A stretch of 64,000 bases of DNA, taken from positions 1 through 64,000 of the forward strand of contig CAVYRD010000012.1 in the NCBI GenBank assembly GCA_963770865.1. The letters run 5' to 3'. Made by a program: the position numbers and the translations under genes. Shown piece after piece: positions 1 through 8,653 of the stretch (position 1 is its first letter; each line of letters begins with the position of its first letter). Under the pieces are notes generated by a model. That model did not search any database and had not been told where the DNA came from. It saw only the letters and a list, made by a program, of their open reading frames with translations. Source of the DNA: Miltoncostaea sp963770865. Lineage in GTDB: Bacteria > Actinomycetota > Thermoleophilia > Miltoncostaeales > Miltoncostaeaceae.

Positions 1-1
1 C

Positions 2-1453
2 GTGAGCAACCTGAACGTCGTCGCCGCGACGCCCCTCCTGATCACCGGCGGGACCGCCACCGTCGCGCTGGCGGTGGGGCTTCTGCCCGGGCGCCTCCCC
101 CGCCGCCACGGCCCCGCGCTGACCGGCCTGGCGGGCATCGCCGCCGCGATGGTGATGTCGATCGTGCTGTGGGACGACCGGGTCGAGGCGTTCGGCGGCG
201 GCCTGCGGGCCGACCGCTTCAGCGCCCTGCTCGACCTGATCTTCCTCTCGGCCGCCCTGCTCACCATCCTGCTCGCCTGGCGCGAGCCGGCCGCCGTGGA
301 CCGCAGGGGCGAGTACGTGAGCCTGATCCTCATCTCGGCCACCGGGATGATGCTCGTGGCCGGTGCCGGGGACCTCATCACGATCTTCCTGGGCATCGAG
401 GTGCTGTCGGTCAGCCTCTACGTGCTCTGCGCCCTTGAGATCTGGCGCGAGAAGTCGCTCGAGAGCGGCCTGAAGTACCTGATCACCGGCGCGGTGGGCG
501 CCGCGATCCTGCTCTACGGGCTCACGCTGCTGTTCGGCGCCACCGGCTCCACCCAGCTCTCGCAGATCGGCGACCAGCTGCGTGGCACCGCGTTCACCGA
601 CGAGCCGCTGGTGATCGCCGCCATGGCGCTGATCGCCGCCGGCCTCGCGTTCAAGGCCTCGGCCGCGCCGTTCCACATGTGGACGCCGGACGTCTACGAG
701 GGCGCGCCGACCACGATCACGGCGTTCATGTCCACGGCCACCAAGGCCGCCGCGTTCGCCGCCTTCCTGCGCATCTTCTCGGGCATGCTGCCCGACCTGC
801 AGCCCGACTGGACGGCCGCGATCTCGGCGATCGCCGTGGCGAGCATCGCCGTGGGCAACATCGCCGCCCTGGTGCAGAGCAACATGAAGCGGATGCTGGC
901 CTACTCCAGCATCGCCCAGGCCGGCTACCTGCTGATCGGCGTGGCCGTCGGGACGGTCGAGGGGGCCCAGGCGGTCCTCTACTACCTGCTGGCCTACGGC
1001 GCGATGACGATGGCCGCCTTCGCCGTCGTGATCATCCGCGAGCGCGAGGTGGAGGACGGCGACACGATCGCCGCCCTCGACGGCTACGGGCGAGCGCGCC
1101 CGGTGATCGGCGTCGTCATGACCGTGGCCATGCTGTCGCTGGCCGGCTTCCCGCCGCTGGCGGGCTTCGTCGGCAAGTTCCTGCTCTTCGGCTCGGCCGT
1201 CGAGGCCGGGATGACCTGGCTGGCCGTGGTCGGCGCGGTCGGCAGCATGATCAGCCTCGGCTACTACCTGCGGGTTGTCGCGGTGATGTGGGCGCCGGGG
1301 CCCGAGGACGGCCCGCGCAAGGTGCTGGGCATCCCGGGACCGGTGGGCATCGCCACCGTCGCGTCCGGGCTCGCGGTCGTGGTGCTGGCGCTGATGGCTT
1401 CCCCGCTGCTCGACGCCTGCCGCGGCGCCGCGCAGTCGCTGCTGGCCCCCTGA
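2..1453 (+). CDS. nuoN: NADH-quinone oxidoreductase subunit N
   Basis: Antiporter-like membrane subunit of respiratory complex I, which couples NADH oxidation and quinone reduction to proton translocation in the cytoplasmic membrane. The 483-aa product is hydrophobic throughout, with about 14 predicted membrane helices, the normal size for NuoN. The proton-antiporter core runs from about residue 125 to 420 and contains the NuoN hallmark FHMWTPDVYEGAPT near residue 224, followed by KAAAFAAFLRIF. It starts with GTG at the second base of the window, so the rest of the nuo operon (nuoM expected next) must lie just outside. A hairpin follows the stop codon and nuoN is the last gene of its transcript. 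Confidence 0.95.
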   Translation: MSNLNVVAATPLLITGGTATVALAVGLLPGRLPRRHGPALTGLAGIAAAMVMSIVLWDDRVEAFGGGLRADRFSALLDLIFLSAALLTILLAWREPAAVDRRGEYVSLILISATGMMLVAGAGDLITIFLGIEVLSVSLYVLCALEIWREKSLESGLKYLITGAVGAAILLYGLTLLFGATGSTQLSQIGDQLRGTAFTDEPLVIAAMALIAAGLAFKASAAPFHMWTPDVYEGAPTTITAFMSTATKAAAFAAFLRIFSGMLPDLQPDWTAAISAIAVASIAVGNIAALVQSNMKRMLAYSSIAQAGYLLIGVAVGTVEGAQAVLYYLLAYGAMTMAAFAVVIIREREVEDGDTIAALDGYGRARPVIGVVMTVAMLSLAGFPPLAGFVGKFLLFGSAVEAGMTWLAVVGAVGSMISLGYYLRVVAVMWAPGPEDGPRKVLGIPGPVGIATVASGLAVVVLALMASPLLDACRGAAQSLLAP

Positions 1454-1478
1454 CCGGGGTGTCGGGCCCCGCGTAGCC

Positions 1479-1501
1479 GGCCGGCGGACCCGCCGCCGGC
1501 C
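1479..1501. terminator. GC-rich hairpin after nuoN
   Basis: Perfect 9-bp stem GGCCGGCGG / CCGCCGGCC around a 5-base loop, 26 bases after the nuoN stop and between convergent genes. There is no T-tract, as is usual for actinobacterial terminators, so function is inferred from structure and position. Confidence 0.55.
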
Positions 1502-1540
1502 CGGAGGCCGACGGCGAGGTCCGGTCGAGGTTGGTCAGAT

Positions 1541-1558
1541 ACCGACCGACAGGTCGGT
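1541..1558. repeat. Inverted repeat ACCGACC-GACA-GGTCGGT
   Basis: Perfect 7-bp arms around a 4-base spacer in the space between the convergent nuoN and tauE-like genes. The shape resembles a TetR-family operator, but no gene starts here, so a second hairpin terminator serving the minus-strand genes is the simpler reading. Confidence 0.4.
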
Positions 1559-1643
1559 CCGTGTTCAGCGGGAGGACCTGCGGGGCGAGCGCGGGCGCGA
1601 GCCCGATCGGCAGCAGTTGCCCGGTCGTGCCTACGAGGTGACC

Positions 1644-2021
1644 TCAACCGCCCGCGCGCCGCGCCCTCAGCACGAGCTGGGCGGCCGTGGCCAGCAGGAG
1701 GACCGCGAAGCCGGCGCGCAGCGCCCGCTCCGGGGCGGCGTCGGCGAGCAGGGCCCCGGCGAGGGCCGTCGCGACGGAGACCAGCCCCATGACCCCGGCG
1801 TCGCGCCAGCGCACCGTGCCGTCGCGGGACTGGCGCCAGGACCCCAGGATCGCCACCGGGACGATCGCCAGGAGGGAGGTCGCCTCGGCGTCGAGCTGGC
1901 CCAGGCCGAGCACCACGGTGAGGGTGGGCACGAAGATGACGCCCCCGCCCACGCCGAAGAGGCCCGCGACGAGGCCGCCGGCCACGCCGAGGGCCACGAC
2001 AAGAAGGGCCTCGCCGATCAC
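1644..2021 (-). CDS. TauE/SafE-type exporter, second half protein
   Basis: A 125-aa membrane protein equal to one half of a TauE/SafE permease, the family proposed to export sulfite, sulfoacetate or related organosulfur anions. The family hallmark GLFGVGGG follows the first helix (about residues 19-26), and three to four helices are predicted. Typical family members are about 250 aa with two such halves in one chain. The GTG start overlaps the TGA of the upstream half gene by four bases, so the two are probably translationally coupled and form a heterodimer. Substrate cannot be read from the sequence. Confidence 0.75.
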   Translation of the reverse strand: MIGEALLVVALGVAGGLVAGLFGVGGGVIFVPTLTVVLGLGQLDAEATSLLAIVPVAILGSWRQSRDGTVRWRDAGVMGLVSVATALAGALLADAAPERALRAGFAVLLLATAAQLVLRARRAGG

Positions 2022-2353
2022 GGCAGCAGCATCCGGACGGCCACGGCGACGAGCAGGGCCGCGAAGCCGTAGGTGAGGGCGCGCGTCGAGACCCTCTCCT
2101 TCAGCGCCACGCCGCCCGCGACGCCGGCCATCGCCGGGACGCCGATGAGCACCGCCGTGCCCCAGTGGAGGTTGCCGAGGGCCCCGTGGGCCGCGGCCCC
2201 GGCGGTGGCCGTGACGATGATCGCCGCGAGCGACGTGGCGGTCGCCGCGCGTGCGTCGTAGGCCAGCAGGACGATGAGCAGAGGCACCATCACGATCCCC
2301 CCTCCGACCCCGAAGAGGGATGCCATCAGGCCCGAGGCGAGCCCGATCGCCAC
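2018..2353 (-). CDS. TauE/SafE-type exporter, first half protein
   Basis: About 111 aa, carrying its own copy of the TauE motif (SLFGVGGG) and three to four predicted helices; it ends in a GTGA overlap with the second half gene. The GTG at 2353 is chosen because the protein then begins directly with the first membrane helix. The only other canonical start, ATG at 2431, would overlap the start of the divergent otsB gene and add a low-complexity leader. Together with its neighbour it adds up to one full-length exporter. No frame break separates them, since the stop and start codons are interlocked. Confidence 0.7.
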   Translation of the reverse strand: MAIGLASGLMASLFGVGGGIVMVPLLIVLLAYDARAATATSLAAIIVTATAGAAAHGALGNLHWGTAVLIGVPAMAGVAGGVALKERVSTRALTYGFAALLVAVAVRMLLP

Positions 2354-2391
2354 GAGGGGCCCCAGGCGCCCGTCCGGGGCGGGCGGAGCGG

Positions 2392-2400
2392 TGCTAGGGT
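2392..2400 (+). promoter_or_regulatory. Extended -10 box of otsB
   Basis: TGCTAGGGT is an extended -10 element (TGn plus TAnnnT) ending nine bases before the otsB GTG. Transcription would begin at or next to the start codon, suggesting a leaderless mRNA. No clear -35 is visible. Confidence 0.45.
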
Positions 2401-2408
2401 CGCTCGCC

Positions 2409-3212
2409 GTGACCGACTCCGACCGGCGCATCGAGGATGTCCTCGAGCCACTCCGCAGCCGGATCGCCGACGCCGCTGTGCTGGTCGACGTCGACGGCAC
2501 GATCGCCCCGATCGTCCCCCGCCCCGAGGACGCGCGGCTGCTGGAGGGCGTGCGCGAGACGCTGATCGAGCTGCGCGACCGCGTGCGCCTGCTCGGCTTC
2601 GTGAGCGGGCGGGGCCTCGCCGACGCCCAGCGCATCGTGGGGCTCGACGGGGTCGCCTACGCCGGCAACCACGGGATGGAGATCCAGCGGCTGGGCGAGG
2701 ACCCCGGCCTCGCGGCCGGCGTGGAGGAGCACCTGGCCGCGATCGCCGCGTTCGCCGCGTCGTGGCCCGCCGAGCGGCTGGAGGCGGCCGACCTGCGCAT
2801 GGAGCCGAAGGGCGCGACGCTCAGCATCCACGCCCGCGGCGCTCGCGACCCCGACGCCGCCCGGCTGCTGCTGGCGCAGGTGGCGTCCGAGGCGCTCGAC
2901 CGCGGCCTGGTGCCCACGCCCGGCCGCGAGGTGCTCGAGGTGCGGCCCCCGGTGGCCATCGACAAGGGCACGGCGGTGCGGGCCCTCCTGCGCGACAGCG
3001 GCGCGCGCGTCGCGATGTACATCGGCGACGACCGCACCGACGCCGACGCGTGGCGCGCGCTGCGCGCCCTGGCCACCGAGGGTGCCCTGGACGTGGCGAT
3101 CGGCGTGGCCGTGGCCGCCGGCGAGGTGTCGCCGGCCGTGCGCGAGGCGGCCGACGTCGAGGTGCCGGGGCCGCCCGGCGCGCTCGGCGTGCTGCGCTTC
3201 CTGGCTCAGTAG
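2409..3212 (+). CDS. otsB: Trehalose-6-phosphate phosphatase
   Basis: HAD-superfamily (class IIB) phosphatase that removes phosphate from trehalose 6-phosphate, the last step of the OtsA/OtsB osmoprotectant pathway. The 267-aa protein has HAD motif I as DVDGTIAP (nucleophile D27, acid D29), motif II in FVSGRG, motif III lysine in AIDKGTAV and the metal-binding motif IV GDDRTDADAW. The GTG at 2409 places motif I at the usual distance from the N-terminus and follows an extended -10 box. No otsA lies nearby, so the synthase must be elsewhere. Its last seven bases overlap the convergent polX. Confidence 0.88.
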   Translation: MTDSDRRIEDVLEPLRSRIADAAVLVDVDGTIAPIVPRPEDARLLEGVRETLIELRDRVRLLGFVSGRGLADAQRIVGLDGVAYAGNHGMEIQRLGEDPGLAAGVEEHLAAIAAFAASWPAERLEAADLRMEPKGATLSIHARGARDPDAARLLLAQVASEALDRGLVPTPGREVLEVRPPVAIDKGTAVRALLRDSGARVAMYIGDDRTDADAWRALRALATEGALDVAIGVAVAAGEVSPAVREAADVEVPGPPGALGVLRFLAQ

Positions 3213-4963
3213 CCCGCCGCCCGCAGGCGCGCGGCCCGGGTGGCCGCGAGGGTCGGCCAGTCCCAGGCGTTGCCGACGTCCTCCGCCCGCGCGCCGGCCC
3301 GGCGGGCCAGGAGCACCGCGAAGCGCACGTAGCCGAAGGCCTCGACCGAGTGGGCGTCGGAACCCACCATCAGGCGCGCGCCCGCAGCCAGCGCCCGCCG
3401 CGCCATCGCCGAGTCGAGATCGAGGCGGCGCGGCTGCCCGTTGATCTCGAGGAACGTCCCGGTACGGGCGGCGGCGTCGGTCAGCCGGCCGATGTCCACG
3501 GCGGCGGACGGGCGGCGGCCCAGCATCCGGCCCGTGGGGTGCCCGATCGCATCCACGAACGGGTTCTCGACCGCGGCCAGCACCCGCGCCGTGATGCGCT
3601 CCGCGTCCTGCGTCATGGCGGAGTGGATGCTCGCGGTGACCCAGTCGAAGCCGGCCAGCAGCTCGTCGTCGAAGTCGACGCGGCCGTCGGCCAGGATGTC
3701 CACCTCGGTCGCCTTCAGCACCGTGATGTCGTCGTGGCGCGCGTCCTCCTCGGCGATCTCGTCCCACTGGCGGCGCACGCGGTCGGGGTCGAGGCCTCCG
3801 GCCATCGCGAGGCTGCGCGAGTGGTCGCTGATCGCCAGGTAGGCGTAGCCCCGCGCGCGGGCCGCGTCCACCATCTGCGCGACGCTCAGGGTCCCGTCGC
3901 TCCAGGTGGTGTGGGAGTGCATCTCGCCCTTGATGTCGCCCAGCTCGACAAGGCGCGGGGCGAGGCCGGCCTGGGCGACCTCGATCTCGCCGGAGTCCTC
4001 GCGCAGCTCCGGCGGGATCGGCGCGAGGCCGAGCGCCGCGTAGACGTCGTCCTCGTCGGCCGCGAGCGCCGTGCCCTCCGGGCCGGCGATGCCGTGCTGC
4101 GACACCGACAGCCCGCGGCGCACCGCCAGCTCGCGCAGGCGCACGTTGTGGGCCGCCGAGCCGGTCGCGTGCTGCAGCAGGTTGCCGAACGACGCCGGCG
4201 GGCCGACCTGGAGCTCCACCCGCACCCCCGTGTGGGTGTCCACGGCGATGCCCGAGTCGCCGCGGGCCGCCACGCGCTGCACCTCGGGCAGCGCGGCGAT
4301 CGCGTCCTGGAGGGCGGCCGGGTCGTCGTGCGCGGCCACGAGATCGATGTCGTGGACCGACTCGCGGCCGCGGCGCAGGCTGCCGGCCACCTCCACGCGG
4401 GCGCCGGGCACCGCGGCGCGCAGGGCCGCGGCCATCTCCTCGGCCAGCGGCAGCGCCTGGCCCAGGGGGACGCGGGGCGCCGCCTCGCCGCCGCGGGCGG
4501 CGTGCAGCGCGAGCTGCTCGGCCACGCGCGCCCGGGTGGCCGGCCCGAAGCCCGCCACGCCGTCGAGGCGCCCGTCGGCCACCGCGGCCTCCAGGCCGGG
4601 GATGTCCACCACCCCGAGGTCGCGCCACAGGGCGACCGCGCGCTTGGGGCCGATGCCCTCGAGGCCGGCGATCGCGGCGAGCCCCTCGGGGACGCGCGCG
4701 CGGATCTTCTCCAGCGCCGCGATCTCGCCCGTCTCCACGAGCTCGACGATCTTGGACTGCAGCGTGGCGCCGATGTCCGGCAGGTCGATGGCTCGCCCGG
4801 CCATCGCCATGGCGGCGACCGACGTGGGCGTCTCGCGGATCCGGGCGGCGGCGCGGCGGTAGGCCAGCACGCGGTGGCGCACCGCCCCCTCGATCTCCAG
4901 CAGGTCGCCGAGCAGCGCGAAGCGCTGGGCGATCTCGGCGTTGGTGGGCAGCTCCCCGGCCAC
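3206..4963 (-). CDS. polX: DNA polymerase X family protein with PHP domain (PolX)
   Basis: Gap-filling repair polymerase of family X, acting in base excision and possibly end-joining repair. The 585-aa chain has the normal bacterial PolX order: an N-terminal helix-hairpin-helix region (LEGIGPKRAVAL and VAGFGPATRARV), the nucleotidyltransferase core with GSLRRGRES and the catalytic DIDLV, and a C-terminal PHP domain with EMHSHTTWSDGT and conserved metal-binding His/Asp residues, which gives 3'-5' exonuclease and AP-endonuclease activity in characterised homologues. GTG start. Ku is encoded 24 kb away, but no ligase D is in the window. Confidence 0.92.
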   Translation of the reverse strand: MAGELPTNAEIAQRFALLGDLLEIEGAVRHRVLAYRRAAARIRETPTSVAAMAMAGRAIDLPDIGATLQSKIVELVETGEIAALEKIRARVPEGLAAIAGLEGIGPKRAVALWRDLGVVDIPGLEAAVADGRLDGVAGFGPATRARVAEQLALHAARGGEAAPRVPLGQALPLAEEMAAALRAAVPGARVEVAGSLRRGRESVHDIDLVAAHDDPAALQDAIAALPEVQRVAARGDSGIAVDTHTGVRVELQVGPPASFGNLLQHATGSAAHNVRLRELAVRRGLSVSQHGIAGPEGTALAADEDDVYAALGLAPIPPELREDSGEIEVAQAGLAPRLVELGDIKGEMHSHTTWSDGTLSVAQMVDAARARGYAYLAISDHSRSLAMAGGLDPDRVRRQWDEIAEEDARHDDITVLKATEVDILADGRVDFDDELLAGFDWVTASIHSAMTQDAERITARVLAAVENPFVDAIGHPTGRMLGRRPSAAVDIGRLTDAAARTGTFLEINGQPRRLDLDSAMARRALAAGARLMVGSDAHSVEAFGYVRFAVLLARRAGARAEDVGNAWDWPTLAATRAARLRAAGY

Positions 4964-4973
4964 GGCGGGGATT

Positions 4974-5978
4974 CTAGGCAGCGCCCTCGCGCACCTCGGG
5001 GTCGAGCAGGCTCATGAGGGCGGGCGGGTAGCGATCGCCGGCGGGCGCGAGGGCCGGGTCGTCGAGCCGGGCGCGGTCCTCGTCGTCGAGCGCCAGTGTG
5101 GCGGCGCCGACGTTGCCCTCCAGGTTGGCGATCTTGCGCGTGCCCGGGATCGGGATCACGTCGGGCCCGCGGCCGAGCAGCCAGGCCAGCGCCACCTGGG
5201 CCGGCGTGGCGCCGTGGCGCTCGGCGACCTCCGCCACGCGCTCGGCGATCGGCCGGTTGCGCTCGAGGTTCTCGCCCTGGAAGCGCGGCATGTCCCGGCG
5301 CATGTCGTCGTCGCCGATCGTGCCGGGCCGGGCGAGGGCGCCGGCCAGGAAGCCGCGGCCCAGGGGGCTGAAGGCCACGAGGGCTACCCCCAGCTCGCGC
5401 ATGACGGGCAGCAGCCGGCGCTCGGGGTCGCGGTTCCAGAGGGAGTACTCGGACTGCACCGCCGCGATCGGGTGGATCGCACGGGCGCGCCGCAGGGTGC
5501 CCGGGCCGACCTCCGAGAGCCCCAGGTGGCGGGCCTTGCCCGCCGCGACCAGCTCGGCCATGGCGCCGATCGACTCCTCGACGGGCACCCGCGGGTCCAC
5601 GCGGTGGAGGTAGTAGAGGTCAACGTGGTCCACGCCCAGGCGCCCGAGCGATTGGTCGAGGGCGCGCCGGATCCGCTCGGGCCGCGCGTCCACGCCGAGC
5701 GCGCCGTCGTCGGTCTGCACCAGCCCGGTCTTCGTCGCGAGCACCACCCGGTCGCGGAGGCCCTGCACCGCGCGGCCGACCAGCCGCTCGTTGTGGCCCG
5801 CGCCGTAGACGTCGGCCGTGTCGAGCAGGCTGACGCCCAGCTCGACGGCCCGGTGGATCGTGGCGATGCTCGACGCGTCGTCGCTCGGGCCGTAGTAGCC
5901 CTCCGACATGCCCATCGTCCCGAGCCCGATGGCCGAGACCTCCGGTCCGCGCCGGCCGAGGGTGCGCTGGGGGATCAC
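4974..5978 (-). CDS. Aldo/keto reductase
   Basis: NADPH-dependent oxidoreductase of the aldo/keto reductase superfamily, closest in style to the AKR13/YakC branch. The 334-aa barrel protein shows the catalytic tetrad: Asp and Tyr in LLDTADVYG, Lys in LATKTG and His in LYYLHRVD. The cofactor-binding C-terminal strand is VIPIPGTRKIANLEGN. GTG start; ten bases separate its stop from the polX start, so the two are co-transcribed. The carbonyl substrate cannot be inferred. Confidence 0.9.
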   Translation of the reverse strand: MIPQRTLGRRGPEVSAIGLGTMGMSEGYYGPSDDASSIATIHRAVELGVSLLDTADVYGAGHNERLVGRAVQGLRDRVVLATKTGLVQTDDGALGVDARPERIRRALDQSLGRLGVDHVDLYYLHRVDPRVPVEESIGAMAELVAAGKARHLGLSEVGPGTLRRARAIHPIAAVQSEYSLWNRDPERRLLPVMRELGVALVAFSPLGRGFLAGALARPGTIGDDDMRRDMPRFQGENLERNRPIAERVAEVAERHGATPAQVALAWLLGRGPDVIPIPGTRKIANLEGNVGAATLALDDEDRARLDDPALAPAGDRYPPALMSLLDPEVREGAA

Positions 5979-6016
5979 CCCTTCACACTAGCCCCCGGGT
6001 GGAGGCCGGCGCCGCG

Positions 6017-6232
6017 CTAGGCCTCGATCGGCTCCTCGGCCGCGGCGCGCAGGGATGCCACGATCTGGCGGGCCGTGTCCGGCCCGTCGGAGACCCGCCG
6101 TAGGCGGTCGGTGAGGGCGAGGGCCATGTTCACGTGCCCGCCCTCGTCGCCCAGCTCCATGGTCTCCAGCACCGCGCCGCTCTCGAGGAGCCGCGCGGCG
6201 AGGAGGAGTGCGATGCGCTCGTCACCGGTCAT
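6017..6232 (-). CDS. Small protein of unknown function (71 aa)
   Basis: Not recognised. A 71-aa acidic, mostly helical protein starting MTGDERIALLLAARLLESG, with no signal peptide, membrane segment or cysteine. The in-frame ATG at 6232 gives a compact protein, whereas the upstream extension of the frame runs antisense through the next gene and is low complexity. It lies upstream of the aldo/keto reductase on the same strand, 38 bases away, and divergent from an L,D-transpeptidase. Codon use matches the neighbours, so it is likely real. Confidence 0.6.
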   Translation of the reverse strand: MTGDERIALLLAARLLESGAVLETMELGDEGGHVNMALALTDRLRRVSDGPDTARQIVASLRAAAEEPIEA

Positions 6233-6368
6233 GGGCGCCAATCTCGGCCACCGGGATGAGCGAACGGCTGCGAAGCCGTGAACGATCCGTAAAGGGAAAC
6301 GCCCCCGCGGCGGTGAATCTTGCTCCAAGTTGCCGGGAGACCGCACGGCCGGGCGCGACCGCCCTCGC

Positions 6369-6377
6369 TGATAGGGT
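6369..6377 (+). promoter_or_regulatory. Extended -10 box before the L,D-transpeptidase gene
   Basis: TGATAGGGT (extended -10) 24 bases before the GTG at 6402, followed by the ribosome-binding sequence GGGAGG at 6391-6396. Just upstream, a small hairpin ACGGCT-GCGA-AGCCGT lies at 6264-6279 in the divergent spacer. Confidence 0.4.
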
Positions 6378-6401
6378 TCTCCAGTCCGTCGGGAGGTTGC
6401 G

Positions 6402-8013
6402 GTGCAGGTTCTGGGCTCGCGTCGCGGGGGCATCGTCACCCTCGCGGTGGCTGGTGTCGCGCTGGTCGTGGCCGTGGCGTTCGCCGTCTGGCAGCTCGTC
6501 GAGCGGCCGTCCGTGGACGCCCCCGTGCCGGCCCCCGGAAGCGCCGTCTCCGACCCGCGCCCGGACATCACCTTCGGCATCCCCGACGGTGCCCGTCTCG
6601 GCGACCTGCGGGTCACCGTGGACGGCCGCGACGCGACCGCCGACGTCCGCGGCTCCGGCGACCGCCTCACGCTCACCCCGCACCGCAGGCTCGAGGACGG
6701 CGCGCACTCGGTGGCCGTCCGCTTCCGCACGAGCAACGTCTTCGCGCGGACCGTCTCCCGCAGCTGGGACTTCGACGTGGACACCGCGGCCCCGACGCTC
6801 GCCGTCGCCTCCCCGCACAAGGCCGGTCTGCTCGCCCGCCGCGCCGTGAAGTTCGCCGGCACGGCCGAGGCCGGCTCGACGGTCACGGTCGCCTACGCCG
6901 GGCGGCTCCACCACGGCCACGGCCGGGCCCGACGGGGCCTGGAGCGCCGTCGCCCGCCTCCCCGAGGGCCGCGTCGCCACCACGGTCACGAGCGCCGACC
7001 GGGCCGGCAACACCACCGCGCGCCGGCGCGTGCTCACGGTCGACACGACCGCCCCGCAGCTCGCGCTCACCTCCCCGGCCGCGGGCGACCAGCTCACCGC
7101 GACCGACCAGCCGCTGGTCTACGGCACCGTGGCCTCCGACGACCCGCGCGCCCTGATCTTCACCGCGACGGTCAACGGCAGGGCCGCCGCGAACGCAAAG
7201 GGAAGCGAGGCCACCACCACCGCGTCGCTCGAGGCGAGCTACGGCGAGGCGGCGGGCACCACGACCAGCGCCCTCGAGGTGGACGGCCGCCGCTTCGCGC
7301 TCGCCGTCGGCACCCTGCCGCAGGGCCGCAACCGCATCACGGTGGCCGCGCGCGACCGCGCCGGCAACGTCGCCCGCAGGACGACGGTCGTCAACGTCAA
7401 CAGCACCGAGGAGTTCGGGGCCGTGGACCTGGCGGCCGGCGCGAAGGGCGCCGACGTCACCGACCTCCAGATGCGCCTGCGCGAGGCGAAGGTCTACCCG
7501 AAGAAGGCCAAGCTCACCGGCGTCTTCGACCCAACCACGGCGAAGTCCGTCACCCGCTACCAGAAGCGCTACCACCTGCCGAAGACCGGCGTGGTGGACG
7601 CGCGCACGCGCACCGCGATGGTGGGGCGCATCGTCGTCAACCTCGGCCAGCGCAAGCTGCGCCTGATCCGCAACGGGCGGGTCTGGAAGACCTACAGCAT
7701 CGCCGTCGGGCAGCCGGCCTACCCGACGCCGACCGGCGAGTTCGCGGTCAACGACAAGCAGGTCAACCCGGTCTGGACGCCGCCGAACTCGCCGTGGGCG
7801 GCCGAGCTGTCGAGCATCCCCGCCGGCCCGGGCAACCCGCTCGGCACCCGCTGGATCGGCACCACTGCCCCGGCCATCGGCATCCACGGCACCTACGCGG
7901 ACTCCTCGATCGGCTACGCGGCCAGCCACGGCTGCATGCGGATGCACATCCCGGACGTCGAGGAGCTCTACGACCAGGTCACGATCGGCATGAAGGTGTC
8001 CATCCGCGCATGA
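6402..8013 (+). CDS. L,D-transpeptidase with Ig-like repeats and peptidoglycan-binding domain (frame break near 6903)
   Basis: Membrane-anchored enzyme expected to form 3-3 peptidoglycan cross-links. Order of parts: N-terminal transmembrane anchor (about residues 10-30), two Ig-like repeats that begin with DTAAP/DTTAP, a PG-binding_1 domain (GADVTDLQMRLREAK) and a C-terminal YkuD domain with catalytic SHGCMRM. One extra base near 6903 breaks the frame: the upstream frame reads VTVAYAG, and skipping a base restores the expected GPDGAWSAVARLPEGR. All downstream motifs are intact, so a sequence error is likelier than decay. The stop overlaps the thioredoxin ATG (ATGA). Confidence 0.85.
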
Positions 8014-8360
8014 GCGGCGGGGGCGCCGAGCCGATCGAGCTGACCGACGCCGAGTGGGACGACCGCGTGATCGGCGCGGACCGGCCGGTGCTCGTCAACT
8101 TCTGGGCGCCCTGGTGCGCCCCGTGCAGGAAGATGGAGCCCACCATCCACGCCCTGGCCGAGCGCTACGCCGGACGCCTGGTGGTCGCCCGCGTCAACGT
8201 CGACGCCGAGCCGCGCGCCGCCGGGCGCCACGACGTCCTCTCGCTGCCGACCGTCATCCTGTTCCGCGACGGCGAGCCGGTGGAGCGCATCGCCGGCGCC
8301 GTGAAGCCGCAGCGCCTCGAGGCGGCCGTCGCCGCCCTCGTCCCCGAACCCCGACCCTGA
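8010..8360 (+). CDS. Thioredoxin
   Basis: A 116-aa thioredoxin-fold protein with the classic redox site WAPWCAPCRKMEP and cis-proline in SLPTVILF. It reduces protein disulfides in the cytoplasm. The WCAPC rather than WCGPC site is common in secondary thioredoxins, and no signal peptide is present. Its ATG lies in the ATGA overlap with the L,D-transpeptidase stop, so it is a separate, coupled gene; the apparent continuous reading frame with the upstream gene is produced by the frame break there. Codon use and spacing suggest one transcript with the following 87-aa protein. Confidence 0.9.
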   Translation: MSGGGAEPIELTDAEWDDRVIGADRPVLVNFWAPWCAPCRKMEPTIHALAERYAGRLVVARVNVDAEPRAAGRHDVLSLPTVILFRDGEPVERIAGAVKPQRLEAAVAALVPEPRP

Positions 8361-8368
8361 GGATCCCG

Positions 8369-8632
8369 ATGCCCGCGATCTACTTCCGACTCGGCAACGT
8401 CCAGCCCTTCGCGGACATGAGCGCGGACCGCGTCGAGGAGGGCGTCACCCTGGTCAAGGGCGACGGCAAGATCGTGGGCCTGCGCCTGGACGACCCGAAG
8501 ATGGTGCTGCAGCTGCCCGGCATCCTGGAGCGCCTCGAGATCGACCCGGAGCGGGTCTGGCCGCGCCTGCGGGCCGACGACGACGTGATGCTCGGCGCGC
8601 GCGCCGCGACCTGGGGCGGCGGCGGGGCCTGA
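8369..8632 (+). CDS. Small protein of unknown function (87 aa)
   Basis: Not recognised. An 87-aa soluble protein starting MPAIYFRLGNVQPF and ending in a glycine-rich tail (TWGGGGA). The body alternates charged and hydrophobic residues (ERLEIDPERVWPRLRADDDV), suggesting a small alpha/beta fold. It starts nine bases after the thioredoxin stop, so it is the last gene of the transpeptidase-thioredoxin operon. No cysteines or membrane segment. Confidence 0.6.
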   Translation: MPAIYFRLGNVQPFADMSADRVEEGVTLVKGDGKIVGLRLDDPKMVLQLPGILERLEIDPERVWPRLRADDDVMLGARAATWGGGGA

Positions 8633-8653
8633 GCCCCGGGCCCCGCGGAGGTC

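Noticed and set aside
1541..1558. TetR-family operator
   Set aside because: Lies between the ends of convergent genes with no start codon or TetR gene near; a terminator hairpin is simpler.
2165..5017. Long plus-strand frame over otsB and antisense to polX
   Set aside because: Compositionally simple, and out of frame with the clear OtsB and PolX motifs.
6402..8360. Single protein joining L,D-transpeptidase N-terminus and thioredoxin
   Set aside because: Result of the extra base near 6903; the true transpeptidase ends at 8013 and thioredoxin starts at 8010.
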